The translations under genes were made by a program, and so were the position numbers. Source: Phlebiopsis flavidoalba (Eukaryota > Basidiomycota > Agaricomycetes > Polyporales > Phanerochaetaceae). Taken from it: a stretch of DNA of 64,000 nucleotides. The DNA is taken from NCBI GenBank assembly GCA_035772785.1, contig JAOCPU010000013.1, forward strand, positions 62,001 through 126,000, given 5' to 3'. The notes under the pieces are model-generated. The model was given only the letters and a program-made list of their open reading frames with translations. It was not told the origin of the DNA and made no database searches. Of the stretch, positions 35,470 to 48,841 are shown piece after piece. How positions within the stretch are numbered: position 1 is the stretch's first letter; every line of letters begins with the position of its first letter.

Positions 35470-38233
35470 GCATGCCGCACGGAGATGGAGACTGACGCGC
35501 TGATTGACGTGAAAGACTGCAGCGAGAGTGTACAAGAACTTGTGGCCCTCTCTTCTGCGCGACTTTTTGGCTCTCGACCGCCTCCGAACACAAGGACTAA
35601 AGACATACATTGTGTCTACGGGGATCAGCGAGGCTGAAACGTTTGCCGAGGTGTTTCAACGGTCGCTGTGTGCAGCACAACTGTTCGCCACTTCGTTACC
35701 TAGTACGTCTCGAAAAGGAGAGCTCGTGTGATACCTGAGTTGCCCTTTGTCGCGCGAAATCTGTCCCGTTGAGGTTGTGTACCTCGTGGCGTACTGGGGT
35801 GCAACCATTCATCGGACCGCTAGTCCTCTGTCTCGGTTCTCGTGCAACGCGTGAGTGGACTGCTCTGGGGACCTTTTCACGGCATGCAGGCTCTCATAAA
35901 ACTCTGTGCAGGTGGCTCCCTGCCGAGCCCCTGCTGCACTGCCTGATGCACACCAGCAGTAAGCTCATACTGCTAGATAGCGAGCGTGCGGACCGGATCG
36001 CGTCTGCCCTCGCCCAGGCTACGCAACGCGGGTGTCGAGGGCTTCCTCGTCTTTGACGCTCCGGGCCGATGTGTCGAAGTGGGAAGGGATCGAGGTTTGG
36101 GACGACGCAATTCGGTCATGCGCGCATGGTTCCCAAGAGGCTTCTTGACCATGGACCCCAGATTGAACCCGAGGACAATGCCACCATTATATTCACTTCT
36201 GGAACGTGCGTACCGCTAGTTTGTGTGCGACCGCAAAGATTGACTTTCGTTCGTCTCAGCACGGGTCTGCCGAAAGGAGTGCTATCTACGCAGCGTCAAT
36301 TCCTCACCAATCTCCGTAATGTTTGTGATACGATAGTCCTCATTGGAACCCTGGTGACTCTCCACGGTCACGCACAGGGCGTTGTTGCAGCTACTCGGGC
36401 GGCCCTCCCGGCGGGGTGGCGATATGCCTACTCCTCCAGAGGGTCCTCAGAGGGCGCTATTAGTTTCGGTCCCATTTTTCCACGTTTACAGGTATCACCA
36501 GTTTGTCGGTAAGCGGCCTTTCAATACTGTCATACTTGATAAGCTATACCGGTCGCTTTAGATGCTCGCCACCGCAGCTGGTATGAAAATAATATTAATT
36601 CGGAAGTGGGAGCCGGTTTGAAGGTTTGTGAACAACTCCATTGTAGGGTCCTGTGAGCTTATGATAACGTAGCTGTCGCGTGCGCGAGCTTGGCTTTTTG
36701 GCATGTGGTGTCATCTGTACTAAACTTCAATTGACAGTCCTCATCAGGACGGGAAATGTCAAAGTGGCTGGAGGGTATGTTTCTCATGGTTCTATCTCGG
36801 CGGAAGTCTTGACCCCGCTCCTCAGCGTTCCCTCGATGGCATCTCTGGGACATTGTGGACAGGGTGCGGCCAGATGGGGATGCGGTCGTGCTGGAAACCA
36901 CCCTCCTATTTGGGGGCTCTGCGGCTCCCGGAACACTTCCCAAGAGAGCAAAGAAGCTCTTTCCAAATACCGTACTGTCCACTGGTTCATCGTCCTCACT
37001 CCCAAAGGTCAGACGTATGCGCCGCTCACAAATACACCACATACCGTTGCAGAAGCCAGGCATACGAGCATGACAGGAGACCAACTCTCCATACGCCCGA
37101 TAAGTAAAATAGCTTGGAGATGATTACAGACGCTCCACACCGGCACAGCGCTTAAGCGGCCCGAAATAAGCGGGATGGAGGCTACGTCACCCAAGAACCA
37201 GCGTGTGCGTACCACCTAAGCCACGTCAACGACTGTCATTGTCTGAGTGTCACGGTTTTCTCCTTCTCCTACACATATCGTGCCGACCACTGTCCGCGTT
37301 AATGCTCATGGTGAATCTGTGCACGCTTGGCCTTAGAGGTCACACACCCCCCAGGGGCCCAGGTCGGCGAAGTCTGGCTGTGAGCCTCTCGCCCTCATGT
37401 ATGGAAGGTTTGAGTCAGCTGACGCGCAACGCAGACGAGGTCCGGATGTTTATGAAGGGGTATTGGGAAGAGCAAGGTACGCGCGACCCATGCCACTTAT
37501 AATGCTTTGTCTCGAGGGCATAGCAAGACGTTCCCAGAGGCCACGGCAAAGGCCATACTCAGGATTGCCGATGGAATACGAACCGGAGTGAGACCTCGGC
37601 TATGTGGACTCACGAGGGGTTCTTGGATATCTGTGGACCGACGTATGAGCGACACCCCTGACGTGAGTGGTCCGGCTGACAGCGCCCATAGTGCAAGACA
37701 TGATCATCGTGGTATATTTTGTTTTTAGAGAAACATCGTGACGTATGTGGTCCTATTGATCCGCGAGCTTAGCCATTTTTGCTAACCCCTGACGGCCAAA
37801 GGTCGTCTCCGTCGGGAAGCTGCAACTGCTACCACGACGAAACGCCACGTCGCGGAGGTCGCCGCAGTCGGGTCGCCGGACGAGAAGCTCGGAAGAGCTT
37901 GTGGCCAGATTAGTCACGACGAAGGCGTCGTACCATGGTCGGGTCGCGAGAAGTCTGAGCTACTCGAGCTTGCACGGAAGAGGTAATAGAGACGCTTCAC
38001 TGTTGCGCGATAGACAACTCGATTGACCATAGGTTGCCGCATTTTGCGGTCCCCCAGGTCATGTGTTATCCAAGAAGCGCCTTTCGGTCAAGCCTTTCGT
38101 GCTGTATCAGATTGTCTCCAGGCTACGACATGTCACTGACGCGTGAGGTCTAAGAGCTCACAGTGCCGTCCATCCATCACAGATCATCAAGGCTTCCACT
38201 CACGCAAAAACGTGGCTATGGCCCGGTGTCTAG
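35470..38233 (+). CDS. AMP-dependent acyl-CoA synthetase/ligase (ANL superfamily)
   Basis: The enzyme adenylates a carboxylic acid with ATP and transfers it to CoA. The acid is unknown; the family includes medium/long-chain fatty acid and coumarate-type ligases. Visible in order: YKNLWPSLLRDF (35530-35565), TYIVYGDQR-like and TFAEVFQRS (35600-35665), WLPAEPLLHCLMHTSSKLIL (about 35915-35970), the P-loop motif IFTSGTTGLPKGVLST split by a 54-nt intron (36206-36259) after IFTSGT, VPFFHVTG at about 36470-36500, MKIILIRKWEPE (about 36580-36620), FGGSAAPGTLP.RAKKLFPNTVL (36915-36980), LRGP followed by MKGYW (about 37355-37470), and VAAVGSPDEKLGELVVA plus FAVP (37850-38060). The C-terminal catalytic Lys region is not readable. 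Frameshifts are frequent, so start and end are approximate. It lies upstream of and in line with IQGAP. Confidence 0.85.
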
Positions 38234-38846
38234 TGGGGTAGGATATAGGAAGAACTCAGACCGTAGTGCCGCCACCGTCAAACGGCTTGTATAGTATTAC
38301 TTTACTTGAATGTATATCCGAAATGGTTCTCCTTACCGGCCTAGGGTTCGACTGTTATTTTTTTGTATCTACTACCGGGTGCTGCTCGGTGTCACTACTA
38401 TTTTCGAGCCTACCATGATAGAATCGCCAAACCTCACCCTGGAATGTTCGGTCCTATCGTTCCGATGTGCTGTCACGAAATGCGCAACAGACTGAGAACG
38501 AGTTTCGTTCCTTGACCTTGGGACCCGAAAATCTCTGCGGTGCACGAGATCTGGGTTGGCTGGTGTGATTATCAAACCGTGGCTGTTTTTTTTTGTCGTT
38601 TAGGCGCCTCTCATAGTGCGCCGCTCACCCAACGTCCGACAGCGCAGCACCTCCTCGCGGTCGCTCATCGTCGCTGTTTTTTGTCGCGACGTTCGAAGGC
38701 CGAGCCGGAACTGGAGTGCCTGTACGTTGACTTTACTAAAAAAAAAAATTTGAACGTGTATCTACCCCCTGGTGCTGTCTTACAATTCCCTTTCAATTCG
38801 TACTCCCTCCACATCCTTTCATTTAACGACGCTACGACGCACCACG
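38234..38846. other. Intergenic region upstream of IQGAP
   Basis: Contains short frames only (plus 38310-38495 and 38540 onward). It presumably holds the 3' flank of the ligase and the promoter of IQGAP. Short T and A runs occur at 38586-38594 and 38739-38748. No clear promoter element is called. Confidence 0.4.
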
Positions 38847-40314
38847 ATGACCAGGGACCGCACACACATCGTTTTCAGGAGGGCAGAGACCACATCATTC
38901 GACGGGGGGAACCGTTTGGCTACCAGCAAAAGAATTTTGGCACGAGCTTCTTCGCGCACCTGGAGGTACTTTGACGAGTCAGGTCCCTAGGACCGCAGAA
39001 TGCCATCCTTAGACAATCCACCCGGTGGAAGACGCTGGACCCCAGGCCATCGCGTCGGGCAGAGTTTGGACGCGACTAAGGGGGAGATTCGAGGAGCGTT
39101 CTGGGTACTGGGGCGAGTCAGACTCCAGAACAGACAGGGATCGTCCACTGGCAACGCGGATTTCGACGCGACGAGGCACGGGAGACACTCCAGTCTCGAT
39201 CTCAGAGATAAAGGCTCGCTACGACGATCCGAAAGAGATAATTGCTCGTACCGCCCCACTCGGAAGGAACAACGGATGCTGACGTCGACAAGTCTGGAGC
39301 CCAGCCCGTTTCGCGATGTAAACACTGAATAACCACCGCTCCCACGGAACCACCATAATTGATAAATGCTCTCTTCACCACCCCAAACACCAAATCAGGG
39401 GCGACACAGGTCGACGAGCCACCAGACGAACCCCCCTCCCCTCCACTCTGACCCATCCATCGCATCCGCCTTCCAGTCTATTTCGTTGTCTTCGCACTAG
39501 AGACACCCTTTCGAAACGGAACCCATAGTCAGTACTACTGTACCGCTCCGGGACGACGCACCGACGCCCCTCTGAGCCCGAATCCTGCATCGATTTAAAT
39601 ACCACCGCACACGAGCATTGGAGGCCCTAGATCCTAGCTCAAACTGGGCTCTTCAACCGCCTCCGACGTGACATCTTCGTCTTCGCATGCCTCTTCATCG
39701 TCCAAGGCCTTTTCTGAATCCTCATCTAGCACTAATATTCACCGACGACCCCACTTCTGTCTATGCGCCTGCCAATTTTCTACTACCTCTTCTACCGACA
39801 AATATCCCTTCACACCACGGCAACGCAGCCTAAACACGGCATTCTGCACCGGTCATCCCCAGCCCCGACTCGCCTGGCAGACACGATGGTACCAGACCCC
39901 AATCGGCACCCTCTACCTCCTTCGGCCACCGCCGCCTCTTCCGTCATGTCTCCCAAACCATAGTCGAAGTTCCTATAATGCAATCGAAGGCTTCTCGGCT
40001 TCCCGATTATCTCACCGCAGGAAGGAGACTCCCCTGTTTTTCATGTGGGCCGGCATCTCTTCCCCCCCGCATCGCGAGCGGCCGAAGTCCACGACAGACC
40101 CGTTCCCAACACCATGGGGCCGAGAAAAACCGACGAGGAGTCGCCCCGCCCGCCGCCCGCGCAGCCCGCGGCGGACTGGCAGACGCGTCCGCGTGCGAGC
40201 AGCCGCGCGCCGTGCGCAGAGCGAGGGCCAGGATTGAGCTCGCCGGGTCGCCGTATTGCGGAGAGGCTCCGCGTCGCGAGACAGTGGGTATGTCGGCGTC
40301 GCCGCCGAGGGCGA

Positions 40315-40345
<31 letters not shown>

Positions 40346-43300
40346 GTGGCGGTTATATTGCGGGGGCGGCTAAGGCTCTCGCGATGACATGACGCCTCGG
40401 ACGCCGAATGCGCCCAAGTGCTCGAGTGCACACCGTTACCCTCTTCCAGGTTAACCCGGGGTTTTTGTGGGCGGATGTGCAGCGGAATCTCCTGCAAGCG
40501 TACGAGTATCTGTGTGTCACGTTGGTGAGGCGAAGGAGGGATCGAAGGATGTCTGGGCGAAGAGCTCGTATTTGCTGTTGTTGAGATGGGAGGAACGTAT
40601 GCGAGATGGAATAGCCTTGGCGAGGCTCGTGCGAGTCTTTGAAGGAGAAGCAGCTGTGCCTCGCATTTTACGATGTAAGTACTATCTTGGAAGCACATGA
40701 TGCCCTCTCACCCAGCCTGGCAGGCCCCCGAAACTCAACTTTCGACATTCAGACAACATTAACGCGTTTTTCAATTTCGTTCGAACATGTGGGACTCGAC
40801 AACCCAGAGGTCAGGCATTCGAACAGGTCAAACACGATCATACTCATTTACTCATGATTCTTTGTCTATGTCAAACAGAGCTTCATCTTCGAGCTAACGG
40901 ATCTGTATGATGAGAAGAAGAATTTCCCAAAAGTGATTTATTGCATACATGCCTTGAGGTCGGTCGCTCGGGACAGTTACAGAGCCTACTTCTACATAAA
41001 AGTTCATTTTAGTCATCTTATCGCCCGACGAGGCCTTGCGCAGAGGATCGGAGATCTTCTGGGCCAGCTGCAGTTTTCTCAGACGACCAGCTAAAAAGAT
41101 TCAGAAGGGCCTGAAGGACTCTGGAGTGCCATGCCATAACTTCGGCAACGTAGGGAGGGAGCTTGCCAAAGAGATTAACGGGGGGAGCCAGAAGAAGAAG
41201 TTGGTGAAAGCGAGGGGAAGAGCGTTGAGTGTATCTGGATTTTTTGATAATTATTGACTTAGGTCTCACACTCATATAGGTCGAGAATCGGCTTCTCATG
41301 TAGAATGAGACGTCCATCATTGCAGCTCAGACAGCGGCGCGAGGTTTTCTAGCGAGGAAAGCGCAAGATATACAACGAGCTCGATTGTATCGTGAGGAAC
41401 CGTCACATCGTTCAGCTTTCAGGCACTGGGTCGCGAGGGTTCTTGGCCAGGAAGATCAGAGCAACCGAGCGCGGTCGTCTCAACCTCACGGAGCGCTATG
41501 TTTCCCAAGCTTCAAGCGTTAGCTCGTGTGCTCTTGTTCGTTCCCGTCTAGCACAAGAACGCGAGAGGAACGCGCCGACCTCGGCGACTGGGTAGTTTCC
41601 CTCCAGTCAACACGTTCGCGGTGCTCTTGTCAGACGTCGAGCATGGTAACAATCAACTTCGCAGGATCCATGGCTCTGTGAAATACATCGTCAAGGCGCA
41701 GGCGCAGGCGAGGGGTGTGCTCCAGAGGCGAAGGTTCAGGAAAAACTGCTCGGCGCGATGCAAAGCTGTCAGCCCGCAGTCGTCAAACTGCAGGCTTTCG
41801 CACGCGCACGACTCGCGCGGAAAAACCCACAATGAAGTGACGAAAACCTTCCAGACTGGTCCCATATGCTTCTCGAGTCCATTATTCCGTGTCCAAGCCT
41901 GCGCCCGTGTGGTGTTCTGGTACGACGCCGCATTGGCCGTCAACTCGGCACACTTGACCAATTCGTGTCGGAGCATCACCATGCTCCAAGCACAAGCCAG
42001 AGGGTAGGTACTGGTTCGCCGCAGTGTCGGGAAAGCAGCTTGCCAAGCTGGACGATTTGAACGATGTGCCTTTGTGCATCGTGCGGATACAGGCATCCGT
42101 CCGGACGTTCCTGGCTCGCAAGCGTCTGCTGAACCTCATCCGCCCGCCCTTCGCAAGGCCAACCGGCCACCCGATTCTATCGTCGCTGCGCAGGCCCTTG
42201 GTCGCCGCGCCCGAGGGCTTACCTCGTGCGCAAGCAACACAAGCACATGATGAAAGCCATGGCCGAAGTCAAGGTAGTCAAGGCGGTGGGTAACCTGCAA
42301 GCGTTTGCTCGTGCCGCGTTGGCCCGTAAGAAGCATCAGGAACAAACGAAGCAGCTGGAGTTCGTCGAGCCAGATGTTGTCGGGTTCCCAGGCAGCTGCT
42401 CGAGGCGCGCTAGCACGTATGGAGTACTACGGCTGGCGGGACTATCTCCATAGAAGCCATCCACACGCGACGATTTCTTCAGGCTATGCTTCGTGGCGTC
42501 ATGCAACGGCACAAGTTTCCAGGCAAAGCTACGGCATTACCGCGAGAATTTAGACAAGGTTATCCAGATCCAGTCCCTCTTCCGTGCGAAGGAGACGCGA
42601 GAGCAGTATCGACAGCTTACTCTGGGCACGAAACGTGACTGTGGATACTATCAAGAACTTCGTTCACCTCCTGGACAACTCCGAAGGCGACTTCCAGGAA
42701 GAGCTAAAGATTGAGCGTCTTCGCCAAGAGGTTGTGAAGCGTATCCGCGAGAACAGGCCTTGGAGAGCCACGTGGATGAGCTCGACGTCAAGATCGCGCT
42801 CGTCGTTCAGAACGTCAAGAGCTTTGATGAGCTCATCAGGGCGAGGCGCAAGCATGGCGCTGAGAACGCCGCCGCACACGCTGCACGAGCATCGGTGCTC
42901 GCCGCTCACGGAGACCCGTTCGCCGGTCCCAGCACATTAGATCATGCGGCGAAACGGAAGCTTGAGCTGTATCAGCAGTTGTTCTACCTCCTGCAGACCA
43001 AGTCAGACTACCTCTCTCGTCTGTTCACCCGCATTACAGTGGATGAAACGATGCAGAGAAGCATCGCAAGTTGGTCGAACGTGTCACTCTCACCTTGTTC
43101 GGGTACGGCCAGGATCGCCGCGAGGACTATTTGTTGCTCAAGTTGTTCCAGGTTGGACCCGTGCTTGTTAACTGTCTCCACAAAAACTGATGTTCTCTAT
43201 TTAGAATTCTATCCAAGACGAGATTCAATCAGCTTCGAGCATCGAGGAGGTCATTGGCGGACATCCTATGTTCATCAGTCTTGTCGTGCATTACGTGCGG

Positions 43301-45624
43301 CCCAAAGCAGTCTGTCTACGTACGAGAGACGCTTCAAGGTGTCATCCGTGAGCTCGTGGAAGCCGGCGACGATATTGATTTGGAGGCTGATCCCAGCATC
43401 GTGAGTAGGATACGTATAAGCATGTGCCAAAGCACTTCTCATGGTCGTCCAGATCTACCGTACCAGGGCCGATATATAGCTGAAACTCGGTCTGGTGTTG
43501 CTAGCTCAAAACCGAAGAACCTCCCATTCCGTGAGGCCCTCCAAGATCCAGATACTCGAGCGGAGTATATTCGTCGTGAGTAGTCATTTAGAACACCCGT
43601 ATGTTTTCTTCATGCCTTTTACAGACCTGCAATTGCTCCAATGGTGGACCGAACACTTCGTAACCGCATTGACTCAGTCAACTTCCAAGATGCCTTACGG
43701 CATGCGCTACATCGCCCGCGAGACCTTGCTTGCCCTCAAGGTATGACTAAAACTCATCTTATGCCGAAGACGCTGACTGAGTGTTGTGTTTAGCAACGCT
43801 TCCCCGATCACCCTGATGAGTCGTACGCTGCATGTATTGCTAGGCTCGTATATTTACAGATACATCAACCCCGCTATCATGTAAGTGAGAGTTGATGCAG
43901 AAGGAAAAATACACTTCTGACGATTATGAAGGACCCCCGAGACATTTGACATCGTGTCAGAAACGGTCAATGTTGAAACGCGCAAGAACCTCGCCCAGGT
44001 TTCTCGGGTGCTCACTCAAATTTCCAGTGGGTTCGAGTTTGGTGACGAGAACCCGTGCTATGTGCCTGTCAACGAGTATGTGAGGACAGCTATACAACAA
44101 CTGACCTCGTGGTTGTTCGAAGGTGGGTTATTACGGACTATGTAGACGGGCAGTTTCTTACGTCGATCATGCCAGTCTCGAATGTCTCGATGCCGAGACA
44201 CATTACCATGCTCATGAGTTCTTGGATGCGACTGCTCAGCCCAAGTCGATCTTCATCTCACCGAATGAAGTTTATAACATGCATGGATTACTGTCGCAGT
44301 ATATCGACGACCTGGTACGTACCCTCGCCGACTGAAACTCGCAAGAAACTGATATGTTGCAGGCACCTGGTCGGGAGGACACACTCCGCGTCATTCTTCA
44401 AGAACTCGACGGTGTTCCAAACGTCGGCAATGATGAGCTCCACGACGCGCGTGACGCAGCCATCGAGCTGCAGTTGACCAACAGATTTGCTCACGTGAAA
44501 GGTATGTACTGGCTTTGTTAGAACATACGTAGAATCGAGTACTCACGTCATCAAAGATCCGGGAGCGGACGAGAAAGCGATTTGGGTCCAAAGGGGGCAA
44601 AAGAGAGCCGTTACTTGCCATCCTGAGGGTTCAACCGGCCAAGGACCTTGTCGAGTCTCTCATGCAACCGGTGACTGAAGAGCACGAGCTGACGTGGGAA
44701 GCAATCATTGAGGGAAATGGAGCGCGAGCAGTACAAGCAGCAACGACGGATGCCTTCAACCACACAAGCCGATTCTGCGTATCGTCTAGAAGACATCCGA
44801 TCGTAGAGGTAACTTGAACATTCCGTGGAACTTGGGCTAATTGCTTTGGTAGGATGACCTTCCGTGAGGTTAAGGCACATGCCATTTTCTACTTGTTGGA
44901 GCTCGAAAAACGAGGTAGCATATCCCGCAGGGACGGTTACCAGGGTGTCTTGAACGCCATAGCTGGCGACGTCCGTAGCAAGAACAGGAGACGTGTTCAG
45001 CGCCAGAACGAGAAGGAAAGTATGGAAGATGCTCTGAAGTACCTTGGCGAACGCAAGAAGTATTTCGAAGAGCAGATCAACAGTTATCACAATTACGTCG
45101 AGACCGCTATGCACACGATGCAGCGTGGCAAAGGGTGCGTGTAGCCCATGCTTGTAGCTTCCACTTGCTGAATTGCCATACAGGAAGAAACGTGGATTCG
45201 TCCTACCTTTCACCAAGCAGTACTTCCATTTGCGTGACCTTCAGAAGGCTGGAAAGACTCCGCAGTTCGGGTCATACAAGTACAGCGCTCAGCACTTCTA
45301 TGACAAGGGCATCCTGCTCTCCATCGACCAACACTCCCCTCGCCAGTTCGATAAGATTGACATCGTCCTTTCGTCGAACGAGGTCGGCGAATTCACCATT
45401 GAGATTTTCAACAACGCTTTGGGCATCACCAACCGAGTCGCGCATGCCAATGTCAAGATGGAAGATTTGCTCCAAGCGCAATTCGAGAACAAAGCCTCCT
45501 ACTCTCTTTTCAATGGTCTTGCGAAGTTCAATCTCAACTTGTTGCTCTGGCAAATCAACAAGAAGTGAGTCATGCTCAATGTGTGTCCGAACAAAACTAA
45601 CTTGACGACAGGTTCTATGTCTGA
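38847..45624 (+). CDS. IQGAP-family cytokinesis scaffold (Rng2/Iqg1)
   Basis: IQGAPs organise the actomyosin ring through actin, calmodulin and Rho-family GTPase binding. The start MTRDRTHIVF at 38847 leads a disordered N-terminus (RRWTPGHRVGQSLDA near 39025-39070, Ser-rich at 39670-39730). The calponin-homology domain runs about 40470-41220: AYEYLCHVGEAKE, IALARLVRVFEGEAAVPRI, SFIFELTDLYDEK and FPKVIYCIHALS. Degenerate IQ repeats span about 41300-42560 (AFARAALARKKHQE, RARLARM-like). A helical linker has DELDVKIALVVQNVKSFDEL (42776-42840). The GAP-related domain covers about 42950-44340: QLLQWWTEHFVTA, YGMRYIARETLLALK, FPDHPDESYAA and YRYINPAI. The RasGAP C-terminal domain is well preserved (44856-45567), with AYSLFNGLAKFNLNLLLWQI-like ending. 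The last intron (about 45568-45611) precedes FYV and TGA at 45622-45624. Over ten frame changes occur, yet the domain order is complete. Confidence 0.92.
40318..40345. repeat. Poly-T run of 28 inside IQGAP
   Basis: Twenty-eight consecutive T between the N-terminal low-complexity part and the calponin-homology exon of IQGAP. It could be a polypyrimidine tract of an intron or a length-inflated homopolymer. It cannot be coding as written without a poly-Phe stretch. Confidence 0.95.
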
Positions 45625-46189
45625 ATTATTTTATCATTATATTCTTGCTCTCGACCTCACGACCATTACGACTGCACTCAATTCTTGTACTTACACGCGC
45701 ACATTCATCTGCTTGCATGCTCACATGTATCGTATATTTCCACAACAATTCACCATTTGCATCGTCCCGTCGTTTCACAGCTCTCGGCCAAATCTGGGTT
45801 ACAAGCTATCGCAAACGACTCTTGAATCATTGTGTACATTCAAGATCGACAATATTGTAGGGACATATTGGCCTCGTCTGGCATGGACCAGGAACTTAGA
45901 ACTGTTGTGTGAATGTTCCGAACCTGAGGGCGCTCAGCGGCGGTCGTGGACCGAGTTTGTCGTGGAATAAGACAAAGCACAAGTCTCGTAAGTTTCGAAG
46001 CCTGTATATAGTGTGCCTCGCCGAACTCTTGCAACGAATTTTCTGCCCCTCGAGTCACCTCGGGCCGCGACGGGTTTTTGATGTTGACTTCGATATAAGT
46101 CAAAGGTGTGTCGATCTCGCGTTGAAGTTCTCAAGCATGAAAACGAAATCGACATGTTGAGCCGTCATATATCATATTTAGATCCTTAG
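45625..46189. other. Intergenic region between convergent IQGAP and MFS permease
   Basis: The first 200 bases are AT-rich and suit the IQGAP 3' UTR. The overlapping open frames here (plus 45909-46160, minus 45840-46103) have no recognisable product. Confidence 0.4.
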
Positions 46190-48841
46190 CTACAAAGTGA
46201 ACCTGAAAGCGGTAGGCGAACGATCTCCTATAGGTGCCCGAGTCTTACCAGTATCCCACAGCTCCTGGTAGATCTCAATCTTGTTGTCGCGACGACGTCC
46301 TTCTGCACGAGCTTTGTTTCTCGTACCAGCAATACATGCTGTGTAGATTTAAGTTTTTGGGATTAGGATTTTGAATACAATAATCTAGATTGGACTGCTT
46401 ACACGTTTGAGTGCCACAAAGACCCAGGCGCGCGCTCTACGAAGCCTAGAACGATGCTATGTCCGGTTCTGTATTGAGGTGCTTGATCTGGAGAGAAATC
46501 AGTCGATGAAGTAAGACGGACCTCCAGGACCACCGTACCGGACGTGTATGCAAAAGTCGCAACGAATCCGCTAAGTGACATGTTGAGGAAAGGAGAGAGC
46601 TCATAGATGTTCACCCACATACCCGCAATTAGCGATGGCTAGCTGAAGTGCGACAGCGGTGGCTTTCTTATAGTGACGCCCGGCGCAATTGTTGGGGAGT
46701 ATGGAAAGAATACATGGCCCGCACGGGTAGCTGCACAGGACATTATGAAACTACAGTCAAACATAATCTCACTGGTGGACTCACATGCCAGTCGCGATGA
46801 GATGAACTGTCGTCGCATCAAATTCTAATCAGGGAGGATAGGCACAAAAGAGCAAAAGGGGGGACGAACTTGCTATGTACCGCTGGACATTATTCTGTGG
46901 TTATTGTTGAGAGTGATTCAGTGACCTCAAAACTCGGCTACTTTACCTTCGCGACTATAGCAAGGATATAACCTGTGGAACGTATGAACTTCACGCCTAG
47001 TGTGCCAAGCTCGTACCACTCACCAGCCATAGTGATAGGTAAGAACAACAACATGAACGGACCGCGTATCTTCAGTCGATCACTGAGTATTGCGACAGCT
47101 ACCGTCAAGACCGCCGCAGGAACGTAGGGTGGCACTGTGAAGATCTCAATGACGTGCGCTACTGGGAATTTATTTCTCACTGTACCTGTGTGCAACTGGG
47201 CCTCTTCCCCCTCGAAACCTAGCCCATTGACGATAGTTGGGCTACAAGAAGCGAGGTGAGGGATGGAGGGTATACGAACCAAACAGCTCATTCACCTGAA
47301 GAGTGAATAGCTGTACAGGCTCACGATGATGCCCATGTAGCCCGAGGCGAACGCTGTCAGCCACACTTGCGGGTCCAGACATCCTATAACATTGTAAGCC
47401 TTACACATATTGACGATTCGGACGATGCTAGGGAATACCTCGGACAACTTCGCGCCATTCAAACTCTTTCATCTTCCTGGTGCCACAGGCACTGACAGTT
47501 TGTGTCTGCGATTGGTCTCAACCAAAAACCTCTCCTTCCTTCTCAGATTCACCTTCAACATGTTCCGCTGCTGTGATTTTACTGCGCAGGTTCGGAGAGT
47601 GGGGCTCCGAGAAACTATGGAGTGTGATGCGCGGAATCTCCAGACTAGGGGCTAAGATTAATCAGATTTATAGTACTCATGCTGTAAAGCACTGGATATG
47701 ACCTTACTGGCAAACTCCCGCTCCTCTTCTGTGAAGAAGCTGGCCGATTGAAGGTCTGCCGGCATCACGGACCACGCTATGAGAGCGATGATGATCGTAG
47801 CAATGCCTTCTAGGATGAAGATCCAACGCCAGCCGGAGAGGTTGCCGACACCATACCATCTTGATCTTGGATTACGGAGGCGAGAAGACCCTAGCGCCCG
47901 GGCGGTGTGCTCAGTGTTGTGAATCACAGGGAGTTGGGAGTAACCCACCTCCGAACGCTCCGGAGAGAGATGACAGAAGCGTAGAAGATGCAGGACCCTA
48001 TTCGGAGTACGGAGTGTGGAGGGGGCATTGAATTTCTGGAATAGCCAATGCGCTGACCGTTGTTGGAGCGCTCATGTGGTTTGTATAAGGTACTGAGATA
48101 TAGTACCTATAGTGATTATAAAATGTTGGAAAGGAACATGCAACAGCTTCGTGCTCCAACTCACGATTCCCGGAAGTAGACCACCCTCGCAGAGACCGAG
48201 GAAGAAGCGAATAGCGACCAAACCTGAGAAGCTGTCTACGATGCCGGTGATGTGTCGTTGACAACTCCCAGATGGCTACGAGGCATTATGGTCAGCCATC
48301 ACTACTAGAGGCGCAGCTTCTTGAGAACCCAATTCGACGCTGTAGCAAGGAGTTAATGACAGTGTCGATGATCATAAGCGCGATACTCACGAACTTCTAC
48401 ATGATATATCTGTGGGGTGTTAGGAGACATTATCGCATAGCAATGGCTGCGCTTACGAGACATAGAATACTATCAAGCTGACCGTTCAGTAATAACGTGT
48501 TTCCATCGAGAAAGGAACATACCTGCTAGTGCAGTGTTGAACTGATTCCCGTGAAGATGGGTGTCCTTATCTAAGCCAGCGATCCTATAATACGCGAGCG
48601 AAGTGATGAAATCCACTGTAAATGGGTCAAACAGAAAACCGCGGACTTAGCGTTGCCGATATTGGATCTGTCGATGAAGTTCGCGAGCCAAAGCTACGGC
48701 AGATTTCGTCAGGGAAGGTGTCCTAGTATATGGAGCTCAGTCCCGGGCGTACCAAGGCAAGGGCAGGAAGGACATGGGTGTCTAACTTCCAAAGTACACG
48801 CGCTTCTCGGTAAGAGCTTTGCTCTTCGCGGGGTCTAACAT
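46190..48841 (-). CDS. MFS permease, anion:cation symporter family (DAL5-like)
   Basis: Twelve-helix plasma-membrane transporter of the fungal ACS family (allantoate, nicotinate, pantothenate and related organic anions); the substrate cannot be told. Start MLDPAKSKALTEKR at 48841 leads into DTHVLPALALV and FIDRSNIGNAK (48670-48790), GLDKDTHLHGNQFNTAL (about 48530-48580), ASNWVLKKL (about 48330-48350), RFFLG.CEGGLLPG-like remnants (about 48165-48225), LSGWRWIFILEGIATIIIAL (about 47790-47850), FFTEEEREFASKVI (about 47700-47740), the second-half helices (VPPYVPAAVLTVAVAILSDR, GPFMLLFLPITMAG, GYILAIVAK; 46938-47160), QAPQYRTGHSIVLGF (about 46430-46475) and the tail IEIYQELWDTGKTRAPIGDR ending at a TAG at 46190-46192. 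The RSNIGNAK and YRTGHSI elements are hallmarks of the family. Many introns and frame changes. Confidence 0.88.

Noticed and set aside
38340..38375. gggttcgac followed by T-rich sequence, like a tRNA T-arm and terminator
   Set aside because: The flanking bases do not form a T-stem and no D-arm or acceptor stem can be drawn upstream.
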